From contig NC_044006.1 of assembly GCF_900496995.4 (NCBI RefSeq), positions 35,463,120-35,527,119 of the forward strand: a DNA stretch of 64,000 nucleotides, read 5' to 3'. This document shows positions 48,101 through 61,000 of the stretch, one piece after another (the first letter of the stretch is position 1; each line of letters opens with the position of its first letter). Source of the stretch: Aquila chrysaetos chrysaetos. Its lineage: Eukaryota > Chordata > Aves > Accipitriformes > Accipitridae. The notes beneath the pieces were generated by a model. That model saw only the letters and a program-made list of their open reading frames with translations, made no database searches and was not told the DNA's origin. A program made the translations under genes and the position numbers.

Positions 48101-51100
48101 GATATACGTACCAGACAGAAACAGTAAAGACTACAGAGAAAGGGATGGAAGACATAGAATTAAAATAAATATATTAATTAATTAGAAATCTGAATATAAA
48201 GAAAAGAAAGATAAATTAAAAAGTGAATGAAGGCACAGGGAAATGACAGCAATACTACAAGCACAGGTAACAGCATGGTATAAAAAGGCTTTCTGTGTAC
48301 ATTTCTACATAGAAAACCTAACGTACAAGTCAAATACTGCAGGGCGATAAAACTACACAGGGAAGATTGCACAAAAGAATTCTTTACAGTCTTGCAATTT
48401 AAACTGGTTTTCAAGCTTTCCTCTTCTCATGCTCCCCCAAGACCATTCACTCAATACAAACATCCAACAGCGTAGGAAAATGTACACATCCCGAAATCCT
48501 CAAGGGAAGCACATTTCCTTTTAATACATAGTGAGACTTCTACTGAGCTTCAGGTGTCAGGTACTTGCAGATGTTTGCCTTTCCAGTGAGCAAGGTGCAG
48601 AGACTGTATCTTAGCACCTGAATGCAATACTACTAAATTAGGTATTTGATTAATAAGTCATTCCCACAAGAATTCAGCATGGTAAAGAAACATTAGTGCC
48701 TCCAAATATCCACCTGGAAAAAAGGGCCTGCAGACTTAGCCAAGTCACACAGAAAGCCCATGACAAGACTATTTTCAGTATTAATTTATGCTGTTGTGTC
48801 CTCAGAGCAAGATATAGGAATATAGAAAATCCTAGAACCATCAAACAGAACAGTACAAAAGTGACCCTGTGAAAGAGCCTGAGAGTTTTTATTGTTTAGG
48901 ACAATACTAAGACAACAAAAGTTGCATTAAAAAAATAATCAATCACACATACATATAGTTAAAGATGTCTGACTTAAGACAAGGGGAAGGGCAAGGGGAA
49001 GTAAAAGTGGTTTCTACTCTAGCGTAGAGACTTTCAGAGTCCATGTGGCAGCTCTTCAGTCATTACACAAGTGTGCACATGTGTGAGCCACAGAACTACG
49101 TCACTGGCCCTCCACATCGCCTCTGCCCCCATAAAAAGTAAGAGTGGTGAAGCTGCTAGTCCCTTGCACTTGAAGGCCAGCCACTGCTGAGGACTCAAAA
49201 GCAGAGGCCAAAATCAGCCTGAAGAGGTATCCTGCCTATAGTATTTCAAACACAGACACCCTCAACTGTCTGGATCACCTTGCATCTCCACCAAGATGAA
49301 GTCATCAGAGCCCCTCGTTGGTGACTCTCTTCCTGAAAAATTGTGTCTTCCAAATGAGAGAGACTCACTCCCTGCTTGTTCATTAGATCCCTTCTCCCTA
49401 CGTTGTGTATCTAGATATCAGTAAGGTGCTTCAAAGATTACTCTCTAGGACTACAAAAACTACCTATGACAGCCAAATATCTTTGTTCAAGTCACTCCAA
49501 TATCACAACACTTTTACTTGAAATTTCACCTGAATTCTCAGACATTTTCAGGTGAATTCCCAAACATTTCTGTTGAGGAGGGATCAAGAACATCACCCTT
49601 TTCCTGATGGTTATTCATCAAGCAAGATCTCACATTATAAAGACCAGGCAAGGTCTTTAATATAAATATCTTGATGGGATGATTTCTGTCTGAAATCACA
49701 GCAATGAGGGCCACAAATGAAGTCTGTAGAAAAGGATCACACAGACCCACACCAGTGAAGACCCCCCCAGACTCACACACACATCATCACTCGTCTTGCT
49801 TGTAGTCAAACACTAATGGGAAGAATCAGCAGCAGCTCTCTGCAGTAAGTACCACATTGGCCTTCACTGAATCACAGATCATAAGGACTCTTCAGTGATA
49901 AAAGGCAGGGGAGGATTTTTAATTTTTGTTGTTGTTATCATTCACAAACAAGCAGAAATGTGAAAATAGAGAAAGATATGATCCTAAAAACCATTCTTGT
50001 TCCCTAAACCAACCAGTACAGGCACTGTGCAGAATGCACACTTCTAGCAATAACAACTGGATAAATCTTGGTGGTGCTTTGGAAGATGCTGTTTCTTTGG
50101 GATGTGATGTCATGGGATGCTGAGAAAAAAAAAACCAGAAGGTGCTATGGCATCAAGCTACAGCTGAAGGACGGTCTCCTTTTGAGCACAGGAGGCATGC
50201 TTCTTCCCATCACGTCCCTGTCTCTACCCACTACACAGTGTTCCCTCTCTTTTCTCTCTTCCCACTCCAGGGGCTGATGGGCTGATCACAGATATCTGAT
50301 AGATAACTGATCAGGCCACGCAGCTGCATCTGCCCTCTTGGAGTCCAATTCCAAGAACTGGAGAGTGCAGCACTGTCAATGAGCAGAGTAGAGTCCCAGC
50401 TGTACAAGAAGTTTTTATCCCCCTGGTTAGGTTCAGAGATTGCACGGGACTACAAAGCCATGGAACAAAATGAGTTGCAAAAAAACAAAAAGCAGAAATA
50501 TGGAAGGTGCCCAGCAGAAGAATAGGGACTGCAGCAGTGTCCCAAAAGCATGAGTGATGCTAAGGGCAACTGCAGTAGCACTGGGATCCTAAGGAGAGCA
50601 GTGAGGGCACAGGAGCAAGGCAAACTTGCGGAGTCAAGTCTAGGGGCACAGTATGAAAGTGAGAGCATAGCTGTCAGCCACCTACAGATTTTTTTGTGGC
50701 TTCTACGGTCAGAAAGTCTTGCTACAAAGGGTTTTCACTGCTGATCTCTTATGCCTAGTGATATTTCCATCTCATGCATGATCATCTGTGCAGATTCCAC
50801 AAGCTAAATTATGTCTTCACTGGCATTTGGGCAACTACACCATCCTCTTGTGTGCAAAGACGGCTGCATGGCACACGTCTCACTGTGAGGGAAATTCAGT
50901 GACAGCAACTCCATTTTCCCCATCAATAATGTAAGGTACTAGAATAATGTCTCTTCTTGTCTTCAAAGCTGGATCCCCTGATGAAAAAGATTGCATCCAT
51001 TACTCCAGCAATGTCAAAGGAGTCACAGCTAACTAGAGATGCTTGGCATCTGCACACACGTTTTGTATTTGTGGTTATTGAAGGTGCCATGATTAGAGGG

Positions 51101-52619
51101 GAATTTGTTGTTACTGTAGCTTATGAGCTCGAACGAACAAGCAAGAATTGGAAGAGGCAAAAGTACGAAGCCAACAGATCAGCCACAGGGGGTGGCCTGT
51201 TGACTGCATCATGATTGCACTCAATCTGTCTGGTCTGTCACTTTTTGACCACCAGAAAAACTAGAAAAAAATATGTACAATGCAGCTTCCCAAGAATGTG
51301 GATCGTAGGGTCTGGTGTACAATTCACCTGCCCAGCCATACCACGCTTCTGACGATGTACAGCTGGAAAACTTAAATGACCTTGCTACTAACTTTAGGCA
51401 CAGTACCTGGAGAAGCCCTCATTTGAAAACACATCCCAAATGGCGCCGCAGAGCTCCACACTCCTTAGGACCACAGAGTCCACCACAAACGTCACTGTTT
51501 TTTCAGCTAATACCAAAGGCATCCCTGTGAGCAACTGTTGGCCATCCACATCGGAGATGCACTGCACGTGTTGAGGTGCCTCCTGTCCTCCACACGCACA
51601 GTCCACACAACTCACATATGAATCTATAAACTGCTCCTGTTTGTGTGTGCAGCTCTACCACCTTCAAGTGAAACTCTCAGCTCCCAGTTTGCCTTCAAGA
51701 GATCCCTAAAAAACCAGCTCAACTTTTCAAGCCCAGTCTACGTAAACTCCTGCCTTTCAGAGTAACAACCTTCTTGTGTGCCAACATCGGAAGTTTGATA
51801 CAGAATTAGAAAAGCCCAGGAAATAAAGACTCCTACAGGGCTCTTTTTTTAGACATCCTTTAGAGCAAACTTGCACTTTGAATAAATATTAAAATTTTAT
51901 AACTAAAAATCCATTAAAAGGGAACACTGTAAAAAGATCATTGTTTTATCTGACTTCCAAAAAATTACTGAGATGTTTTATAGTTTTGAAAGACCTGACA
52001 TTATTATAACTTTTTTTTCCCCTTTTTAAGACATTGACTATGTTGGTATATAGAAAAGATGCTCATTCATAAATTTACTCTCCTCTTCTCTCTTAAAATA
52101 GGTCTTAACTTTGCCATATTGCATACTTTCGGTTTAAATCAGGTTTAGCAAATTACCCACTGAAATAGAAAATACTCCTCTTTTTAATGGATTGTTTTCC
52201 TTGAACTCTTCTTCCTGTAATGCCAGTCTGTTTGTTACAGCACACACACACAGACCTGCCTTGCTCTCCACATCACAAAATTCAGAGGTGATTAGCCCAC
52301 CTGAAAAGTCCAGTTTGCTAAAGGACTGAGGACAGGACAATTTTACCTGAACCAAAGAGATTTGCCACCACTACTCCCAAACAACTGCAGATGGCATATT
52401 TACAAAGAATCAAAACAGAGAAGATATCCATGGGAAGAACTATTTCTATACATCTTATCTTTAATCAGTCCTATACTACCGGTTAGTACAGACCTCCCAG
52501 TAAGCTACATGTTGGGTTGTCCTGTGCATCTGCATGCTGTGTTTAAGAGCATCTGAGCCTCTGGAGGCTAACAGAGTCTGTGCACATTGGGGGAAAAACC
52601 TCCATGAAATCCTGCCTGG
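45111..52619. other. Presumed LRRC3B intron 1, proximal part; no gene recognised
   Basis: AT-rich sequence with no recognised exons or transposons. Open frames (for example 154 codons at 45892-46356, +) have no recognisable similarity. Intron status is inferred from the acceptor at 45088 and from the known gene structure. Confidence 0.4.
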
Positions 52620-52748
52620 CTCCTTGTCATTCTTTAACCCCAGCCAACCCCAGTGGGATGGGGGAGAGAATTGGGAAAAAAAAAAAAAAAAAAGTAAAAC
52701 TTGTGGGTTGAGATAAAAACAGTTTAATAGAACAGAAAGGAGGAAGCT

Positions 52749-52796
52749 AATAATGATAATAATAACAATAATAAAATTACAATAATAATAATAATG
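52749..52796. repeat. (TAA)n-rich simple repeat within the LTR
   Basis: Imperfect TAA/TGA/CAA triplets. The same place in the LTR at 9238 has a shorter, related tract, so it grew within the element. Confidence 0.75.
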
Positions 52797-52912
52797 GAAG
52801 AATTGGAATATACAAAGCAAGTGATGCACAATGCAATTGCTCACCACTCACTGACTGATGCCCAGTTAGTTCCCGTGCAGCGATCTGTGCCCCCCAGGCC
52901 AAGTCCCCCCAG

Positions 52913-52920
52913 TTTATATA
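52913..52920 (-). promoter_or_regulatory. TATA box of the intronic LTR
   Basis: The minus strand reads AGTATATAAACTGG around this point. About 65-75 nt downstream there are GTGAGT and GTGAGC sequences (+ strand 52846-52851 and 52839-52844) that could act as splice donors. Prediction only. Confidence 0.5.
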
Positions 52921-53180
52921 CTAGACATGACATCACATGGTATGGAATACCCCTTTGGCCAGTTTGGGTCAGCTGTCCTGGCTGTGTCCTCTCCCAAATT
53001 CTTGTGCCCCTCCAGCCTTCTTGCTGACTGAGGATGAGAAGCTGAAAAATCCTTGACTTGGTATAAACACTACTTAGCAATAACTGAAAACATTCTTCTC
53101 ATACTAAACCCAAAACATAGCACTATACCAGCTACTAGAAAGAAAATTAACTCTATCCCAGCCAAAACCAGGACACTCCT

Positions 53181-56100
53181 CCAACACCTGTGGGCTCAAT
53201 GTGACCATAACTGTTTAAAAACACAAAAAGATTGATGTAAAAATGCTGAGCCTCCATCTGCTATATCTTACTCTAAATCTGTTCCGGGATTTAGATGATG
53301 GCTTAAAAGTGACAGTATCAAAATAACAGTAATTATTAAAAAAAAAAAAAAAAAAAAAAGAAAAAAGGTATTTGCGTTCACTTCCCTATGGAAATATGAT
53401 AAAACTACACCACAGCAATGTGACTGACTGAGTGGGTACTGAGCTGGAAAGTGAGGATACCTGCGAGCTGGAGCTGAGCGGGAGCAGCAGGACCCGAAGG
53501 AGAACACAGCAGCTGTTTCTGATCTCTGTGCTGTCTGTGCGCTACAGAACAACAAATTTCATGGGTACCAAGTGAATTCCTCCAGACTAATGACACAATC
53601 CTTTAAAACAACGCTGCCTGTGTACTGTCAGCAGGGAAGGCACCACGGCACACCACAGCTAAGGGCAATCTCACTAGCTGCACAGGCAGACTCGAAGACG
53701 GGCAACTCGTCCATCTCTGTGGCTCTGGGACACCGTCAGGAAATTCAATTTAGCAGATGAAACAAGAATCTGGTCTTGAGTCTCAGGACAACCTCTGTCT
53801 TTCACGCATCTCTCCCTGGCACTCCTCAAACGTGGTGTGGCTGCCTGGCTGCTTCACAGCACAGCTACCTTGAAGGTAGGCAGTTAAAATGCTATGAAGC
53901 ACCAAACAAACCAGAGAGATGCCAAGAGCTGCTTGCAAGGTGCCAGGTGATTTAAATTCCCAGATGAAAGTCTCTGGCAGTGGAAGATTTTCAGGATCTC
54001 AGAACACAGCAAGATGAAAACCTAAAGCAGTAAGAAGAGAAATTAATAGAAGCCAACAGCAAATGAGGTGGGAAAAGAGGGGTGCAAAAGATCACTGATT
54101 CAATGAATAATTGAAATGTCATGATTAATCAGTGTGAGCCTGAACTCCAATTACATAATGGATTCATTATCTAATGAAACACCAAATGTACTCAAACTAT
54201 AATATTCTCCCCTAAGACAGGACTCAGAATGCCGGTTGACATTTTGTTCCCCAAAACCTTCCAGTATAGGCATCTTTCTAACAACTGCTCATGGCAAACC
54301 ACTTCCAGTTGCAGAAGCAAGCTGTGCAGGTAAAATTTTACAGATCCTAAGCTACGAATACCCTCTCTTAACAGTCACAGAGTAATAAAATGGTTGAGGA
54401 GAGCCAAATGAACATTTTAAGCTATAACTACTTTCTGATTGTAAGATCACTGAATGTATCACTCCTTATTACAGATTAACAGCTTACTTAATTATACTGT
54501 GTGGGCAAATGAATCAGCACTTTAAGACTGATGGGTTGGGTTCATGTTAAAAAACGTATTTGACTTTTCTCCCTTTTCTTGTCAAGTCAGGAATTATTTT
54601 ATAACTCTCAGCTGATAAATAATTGTGTGAAGCTTAGCAGATATAATAATAGATCAATGACAGAAAAATATTACCAATTATCTCCTATCTTTCCTGTGAT
54701 GCTTTGCTCTTGGAAGTCTTCTGTGGCAACACATTTCTTGGAACGAAATTCAATATGCTTGATGGAAATTAAAGAAACAGCTTTCGGGGATGCTCTTAGA
54801 CCTCTTTCTTTCAAGCCATAACAAAGACTGAATCACTTGCTCTTTAGAAGATGTTCAGTGCTGCCTCTCTTTCCCAGTTATCTCTGGCATCCTCTTCACA
54901 AGACTTAAGTCTACAAAAGGCTCCCGTCCCTTCCCTGAGCAATATACCCTGCTGGGAAATATAAACAACATTTTGTATGTGTACCTATGCCATTTTAAAA
55001 AGGAAACAAAACATTACATACACTTACAGTGCATATGTAGTGGCAACATGAAGTAAGTTAAAAATGAAAGGCATAAGATACAAGATAAATACCATCATCT
55101 CTCGAACATCATTTATCACTATATTTGCAAGAAATTGGCTTGACAATCTATAGAAGAATAAACAAAGGCTCAAGATATGCCAGTTACTGCTCAGCAAACA
55201 TATCTGCAAAATGGATTTTTTCTACCACTATATGAGAACATGAAGAACCACATTACAGATGCTAAAGGGAAATGCTTCAATACAGACAAATGACTGTCTG
55301 TAAAGAGTTCTCCAAAGCCATATCATTTGTTTCTAGATTAATTATTAGTGTGCATTAGAGTCAAAGACATTTTTAGAGTTTGGGATTATATAATTTACCG
55401 AATCTCAGTCACATTTTCTGAGACAACATCAACAACCGTTCTGTTTGGCAAGAAAACTCTTTCCAGCAGCAGCTGAGTCAATCCTCCATATGATCTATAC
55501 TAGAAAAAAAATACACTCTGAAAGCTTAAAATAACCTGAAGTGGAAATACTTTGTCTTCCTTGGGTAAAGAGACCCAGACTAAAGTCTGTTCTAAAGTCT
55601 GGTTATGAACTGAATGCCTAGGAGCCTTTCACGATTAAGCAATGCAGTAGGTTTTCAATAAATCTGATAGATTCCAATGGAAAACGTTTTCAACATAAAA
55701 GGTCAATTTCACAATATTCACTGATCTATTTTTCTCCCATATTATAAAATAACATAATCAAAATGAAAAAGACAAGTGCTTGGTTGGAGTCATACCCTGA
55801 TTCTACCCAGTAGCTAATGATGGATGCTCCATCAACTTAATTCTGCAGTACCATAGCAGAGAAAATGTCTTCTTGATCTCAAGATAATTACACTGATCAC
55901 CTCAATGATTACCAGCATAATCAGTGACAAGTCTTGCAATTTAATCTTGATAACTGCATCTGGTGACTGCAGATGGTGTCTTTGTCCAACTGAAAATCTC
56001 ATTCTTATTTTGCAATGTGTAAATCTAACTCCCTACCAAAAACTGTGTTATCAGAAACTAATAGGCCTTTAAGGCACCACCTTGCAATGATAAGCAAGAT

Positions 56101-57962
56101 TCAGAGCATCCAGAGACCTTTCTTCCACTTTTAAGGGCGTTTATTTGGGTCTGCATACTGCTATCTTCAGGCTCATTTGAGGTTCATCCAAATGTTTCTG
56201 CAACTTAGTAGGCAGTGGGAAGAGAGAAGTTGTAATTAGGTCGGGGAAGCTGCACTGATAATAAAGTCAGCAAGGCAGAAATAAGCATGCAAACCTGAAG
56301 GGACCATTCAGCAAGGAACATGCTAGCTACTTTGTACAGTTGACAACAGTTGCACAAAGCAGCCAGCAAGACAGCTGCTGGCAGCAGATACCTGGGCACT
56401 AGGGAGTCCTAGAAGAAATAAGATGTGTTGCAGACTCCAAAGTAAGACAGGGAAGAGAGGAGGAGAAAGAAGCAGAGCATGACTGAAAGTTGCTTCTTCC
56501 AGCTGACCCTCTGCCACAGAGCAGGTTCCCAGGTACAGCGATGGGTCACCACAGATGAGACCATCTCCTGGGTTAGACGCCTCAAAAGGAAATACAGATA
56601 TGAGCAGAGGCAGTGCCACAGTGGCAGTTTAGCATCCAGTTTCACATACTCTTGCTTTTAATTGGGATCTAGAAACCACAGGAAACCAAGGCTGTTTCTC
56701 TCCATGCATAACTGCCCAGTGACATAAACACAAAGCAATAATCTATGGCACAAGGAATTTGCAAGGAAAGAAGCCGGGGTAGTAGAAGCTACTACTAAAA
56801 TGAAACAATCTGATTAATATCCACATGATGAGACCACAAACAAAAAGAACGTACTTCTAGAGCAATTAACTCTGTATGAAAAAATCCGAAAGGAGGGGAA
56901 AACCCACAAGCTAAATTAGCAGTAGGGGACAGGACTTTAGAATAGAGTACCTCAGCAGTTATTAATTCAGCTCCTTCTGCTTTGAAATATGCTAGTTGTA
57001 TAATAACAGGACCTTTAAGAGGCATGCAGAAGTAAGAGTATGTGATTTAGAAAAATGCCAGAAAAGTAAAATGTGTAACATTTGTATATAAAGGAAACCA
57101 ATAAAGTTTGAAATTCCCAATTAAAAGCTCTAAACTTAAAAGTAAATGCTCAACACCACAAAACCACTATCTTCTACTAAAGAAATTAAAATTGTGACAT
57201 ACCAACACATTCCAGAAAATAGCAAGAGAGACAGCAAGTATGGAATAATTATGAGATCAATAAGCAATTAAGCAACTTTAAGAAGACATTCAAGTGACCT
57301 TCTGGAATCAAGTGAAATGTTGAGTTAACTACAAGCCATCTGGGCTTGCTGAAGAAACTGGTTAATCAGTGATGCTGGTTTTGCTGTGTCAAGGTTATTA
57401 AACCTCCACACTGCCACTTGCATAGCTGAGAGCAACGAGCACATCTACAACACCACACACATCCATACTTCCCATTTCTGCACCAAAAGTGTCAAGCAAA
57501 GGTATCATAAACCTCTACCGTACCAAACCACCCACCACTAAAACCACATCCCCACTTTTAATATTTTAATCCATGAGCAGCTTCAAATAACTGTAATTCC
57601 TTTTTCATCAGCTTGCCAGAGAAACTTATTTTTTTTCTTTCTATGAATGCCATAGTACCAGGCTAATAATAGATGTTATTTCTATATTTAGGTATCATCA
57701 TAGCTCTAAAAGCTGAACGTGTGACAGTCTGGAATAGTTAGACACAGGGCTTTTGTACTTCCATGAAAGCAAGATTAGTAGGTTCCCATCAGGACTCGCT
57801 TTTAGCTCTGTTGGCAGCTACTGGCATCAGAGGCTGGGGGAAAGACTAGCCCAAGTACAACCTCTGCAGCTCTGCTTCAGCTGAGCATCTCCCAAGCGAG
57901 CAAAATCTAGCAGCAGAAAGCTTCAATGCTATCTTGTGCTGGCTGCATTTCCCTAATTAAGA
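53181..57962. other. Presumed LRRC3B intron 1; no gene recognised
   Basis: It contains a 22-base A run at 53338-53359 and a small AT-rich patch with homeodomain-like motifs at 54095-54220. Open frames are about 98 codons or less and unrecognised. Confidence 0.4.
53338..53359. repeat. Homopolymer A tract
   Basis: 22 consecutive A, then G and six more A. No LINE or processed-pseudogene body is recognisable next to it. Confidence 0.9.
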
Positions 57963-58090
57963 GTTTAAGGCCAGATGGAGCCATTAGATCATCTAATCTG
58001 ACCCCCTGCCTATCCCATGACGTGTCGTTTTACCAGTAAACCTCATATTGAGCCCAGTAATTTAGGTCAGACTGAAGCATGTCAGAACTG
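57963..58090 (-). mobile_element. Ancient CR1-like LINE 3' fragment
   Basis: On the + strand, TTTAAGGCCAGATGGAGCC, then ATTAGATCATCTAATCTGAC, then TATTGAGCCCAGTAA match the antisense of the 3' end of old CR1-type LINEs common in turtles, crocodilians and birds. About 130 bases are recognisable. The relic is non-coding. Confidence 0.6.
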
Positions 58091-61000
58091 AGGAGACTGC
58101 TGTGTGCCCAAAGCAGTACCTTTTGTACCCACTGTTCCTGCACCATCCCATACTGGGAGGAAACAGGATGCCTTCAGTGGAGTCTGAATGCACCCAGAAA
58201 ACTCAATTCTGTTAACATCCACCATAACAGTTAAACTACTCGAGCAGACGTATCTGCTCCACCAGGATCTAGACACCAAGCAAGAGTGTCTGTTTTCAAA
58301 AGAAAGGCTATATTGAAAGAGAACGTTAGACTGCTCATCATAAAAAGTTGCATGTTACCACTTGTCTCCAAATGAGTTAGAAAAACTGGCTATTTTTTAA
58401 TGTGCTGGTGAGTTACATCAGGCCCTCAGCTGCCATTAAAGGACTTTGCAAATTACATGTGTTCCACCTAAGCAACAATCAGCTTGTTTTCATTTTGAAA
58501 TGACTGCTCTGGAGCATCCCCAAGGCTTCCCAGGAAGTCAGGTAAAATCCTTTGGTTTTTTTTTAAAACCAGTTTTTCTGAAGTCATAAAAAGCTTATTG
58601 TGTAAGTTTCTCTTCTGAGGACATATGATCATAGCAAGTTGTTATTACAACTTGATGTAGGAGGCTGAAATCCTTCAAGGGTTCTCTGACCCTTACTCAG
58701 CAAAAATATTTAGCCTGGTTGCAACTCAGCAGCTTGGTGAGAGGCGAGCCTTCAATGATCAGGGGGCTGAAATAGAAGTTGTTTTATCAACAATTGCTAA
58801 ATAATAGGAACAGCTCTAAAGAAAAAAAAATAATGGATCGTCATTTCTCACTGGAAATAAACACCAGTCTTTATCAGACATGAAATCTAGCTGTGCTAAA
58901 AAACAAAAAAAGGGCACAGCTGCTCGATACTGAGTGAGCAGAGATTTTCCAGTCAGTCAGTCATTCTTCCCAAGGAGAAAAGAAAAGGAAGGAAGAGCCA
59001 AAAGGAAGTGTTGCAATGGCTGCCTCCAAGAAGAGAACAAACCGTTGAGGTCACATTTATTCTAAGGGAAAAGAAGTCTTTATCAGCAGCACTAGAGCCC
59101 GACAGGAAGAGACTGAAACTCAGTTCAATAAAACCCTTATTTTAAAGACAAGAATACATCAGCTCTGTGTGTGTCCCCATGGAGGTTACACAGCCAAGTT
59201 GACTTTGGCGGAGCTAGCTGAGACAAAAAGGAGTTGTGAAGAAACAAAAAAAAATCTTGATTAGCTGGGCAATGATCCAATGAGCAAGACACTGGAGGCT
59301 GCAAGTTCACAGCTGAAGAAGCTCAGGTAGAAATAATTTATAGCAAGTTAAGTTAGGTCATGATAATGAAATTTAAAGATGAGGGGGACATGATTTATTT
59401 TACTAAGGCTTGTTGAAAAGTGAAAACCAAGCAGAGCTAAGAGGAGGGCTAATTTAACTCTGGTTACAGTTGGTACTGGCACTGAGATAAACTTAACTTG
59501 ACATATTTAGAATAGGAAAGAGAATATAAGAATAGGATTTTGAAAAAAAAATTTATGCCATTTTTCCAAATTGCAGGGGGGAGCAGGGCAAATTGGGTCC
59601 TGTGAATCACTACTACTTGTTTCCCAATTTTAAAACATCCTGGCACACACCCCTAGGTGGCAAATGCAGTGCAAAGACCCGATCACAAGTGTTGGGAAGG
59701 GATGGATACCAACACCTGTGCCTCAAAGGCCCCGCCATCAAGGAGCAGGAAGGAGGATGGAAAACCCTAGTGGGAGAAGCTCTTGTAAGAGATGCAGTCC
59801 GATCGCAGGAGACTAGAAAGCGGCAGCCATGGCAGGAGGGATGCTTTTATCGTTGAGGGCTTTGCGAGTTACCTCAACAGGTTATCTGGCGGCAGCCTGG
59901 GCTTTGGCTTCATTTGGCAACAGATGCAGTGCCATTATGTCCTCAACTGTCCCTCCTGCCACCCATCTGCCTCTCCCTCCTCACACTGTGAAAAATGGCA
60001 GGTGAGGGGAAAAAAGAAAGAGCCACTTTATAATGGATGAATGCAGCAGTTTGCAGGAGGAGGGAAGAGAGAGAGTAATGAAAAAGCGTTAATATTAAAG
60101 TAATAAAGCTTGTGGCCATTTTTCAGTCTGAAACGCACACCACCATATAACAATGCTTAAAGGCACTTGCTTCTGTTCCAAACCACCTGCATGCTAAGGC
60201 ACCCTGCTATTAGCACAGAAGTTGTTTACTACCAGTCTCATTTTAGTCTGATTCCAGGAGAGCCATAAAGCTGAATTTTCTCACTCAGTACAAGAGCCCA
60301 TGTGGCCCTGGGTTTTCTTTGCTATGCCAAGCCCCGCCGTGTCACCTGCAATCCCTGGCCGGTCACTAACCCACTCATTTCTAACAAGACGTATAAAAGT
60401 CACGTCAGAGCAAAGGGAACTTGTCCCCAGTGTGTGGCACACGTATGCCCTCCTTCTCCTCTGATTCCTGAAACAGCACCTACTCTCGGTGAGGTGTGTT
60501 GAGCGTAACTATGATGGTGGCTTTGTCTGCCAGCACATGTCACTTGTGCCCATACACTGCCTCAAAACGGTCTGGGTGGTAGTAGGTAAGACGAGACTAC
60601 TATTTCCTCTCCTGAAACAATTCCTTCCAAAAACAGAAATGGAGAAGCAATGAAATAGAAAGGCAGAGAAAATAAAAAATGGAATTCTTTTGAAATTAAG
60701 ACTTACTTTTACCCTCTGGCTTTTTTTTTCACTTGCTTGACCCTTTTTTCTTTTTTTCCCCCAAATAAAATCATATGAATTCAAAGCCACTCACCTCCAT
60801 TTTTCTCTGTCAGAAACAAACATTAGGATTTAGGGGCTCTTTATAAAGATGGCCCAGCTACAAAGGAAGTCTTTGTCTCACTGGCAAGACTACTAATTCA
60901 AGGACAAAAAGACAGAGGGTAGAAGAGCGGTGATACCTACAGGAACTTTCAAGGCTGTCAGAGAAGCCTGTGGAATTGCAGGAAGAGGAAAGAAGAAGGG

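Larger units (their letters stand above)
52625..53175 (-). mobile_element. Solo LTR, short (~0.55 kb) subtype, inside the presumed LRRC3B intron
   Basis: The + strand begins TGTCATTCTTTAACCCC and ends CCAAAACCAGGACA. A perfect 5-bp target-site duplication, CTCCT, lies at 52620-52624 and 53176-53180. Compared with 9238-9814 it lacks about 30 bases near the left end and carries a longer A run (52676-52694). The sense strand is minus, the same as LRRC3B: TATA box at 52913-52920, with a one-mismatch CRE (TGACATCA) just upstream. No internal viral sequence is present. Confidence 0.92.

Noticed and set aside
53338..53359. Poly(A) tail of a processed pseudogene
   Set aside because: No coding remnant is recognisable upstream of the A tract on either strand.
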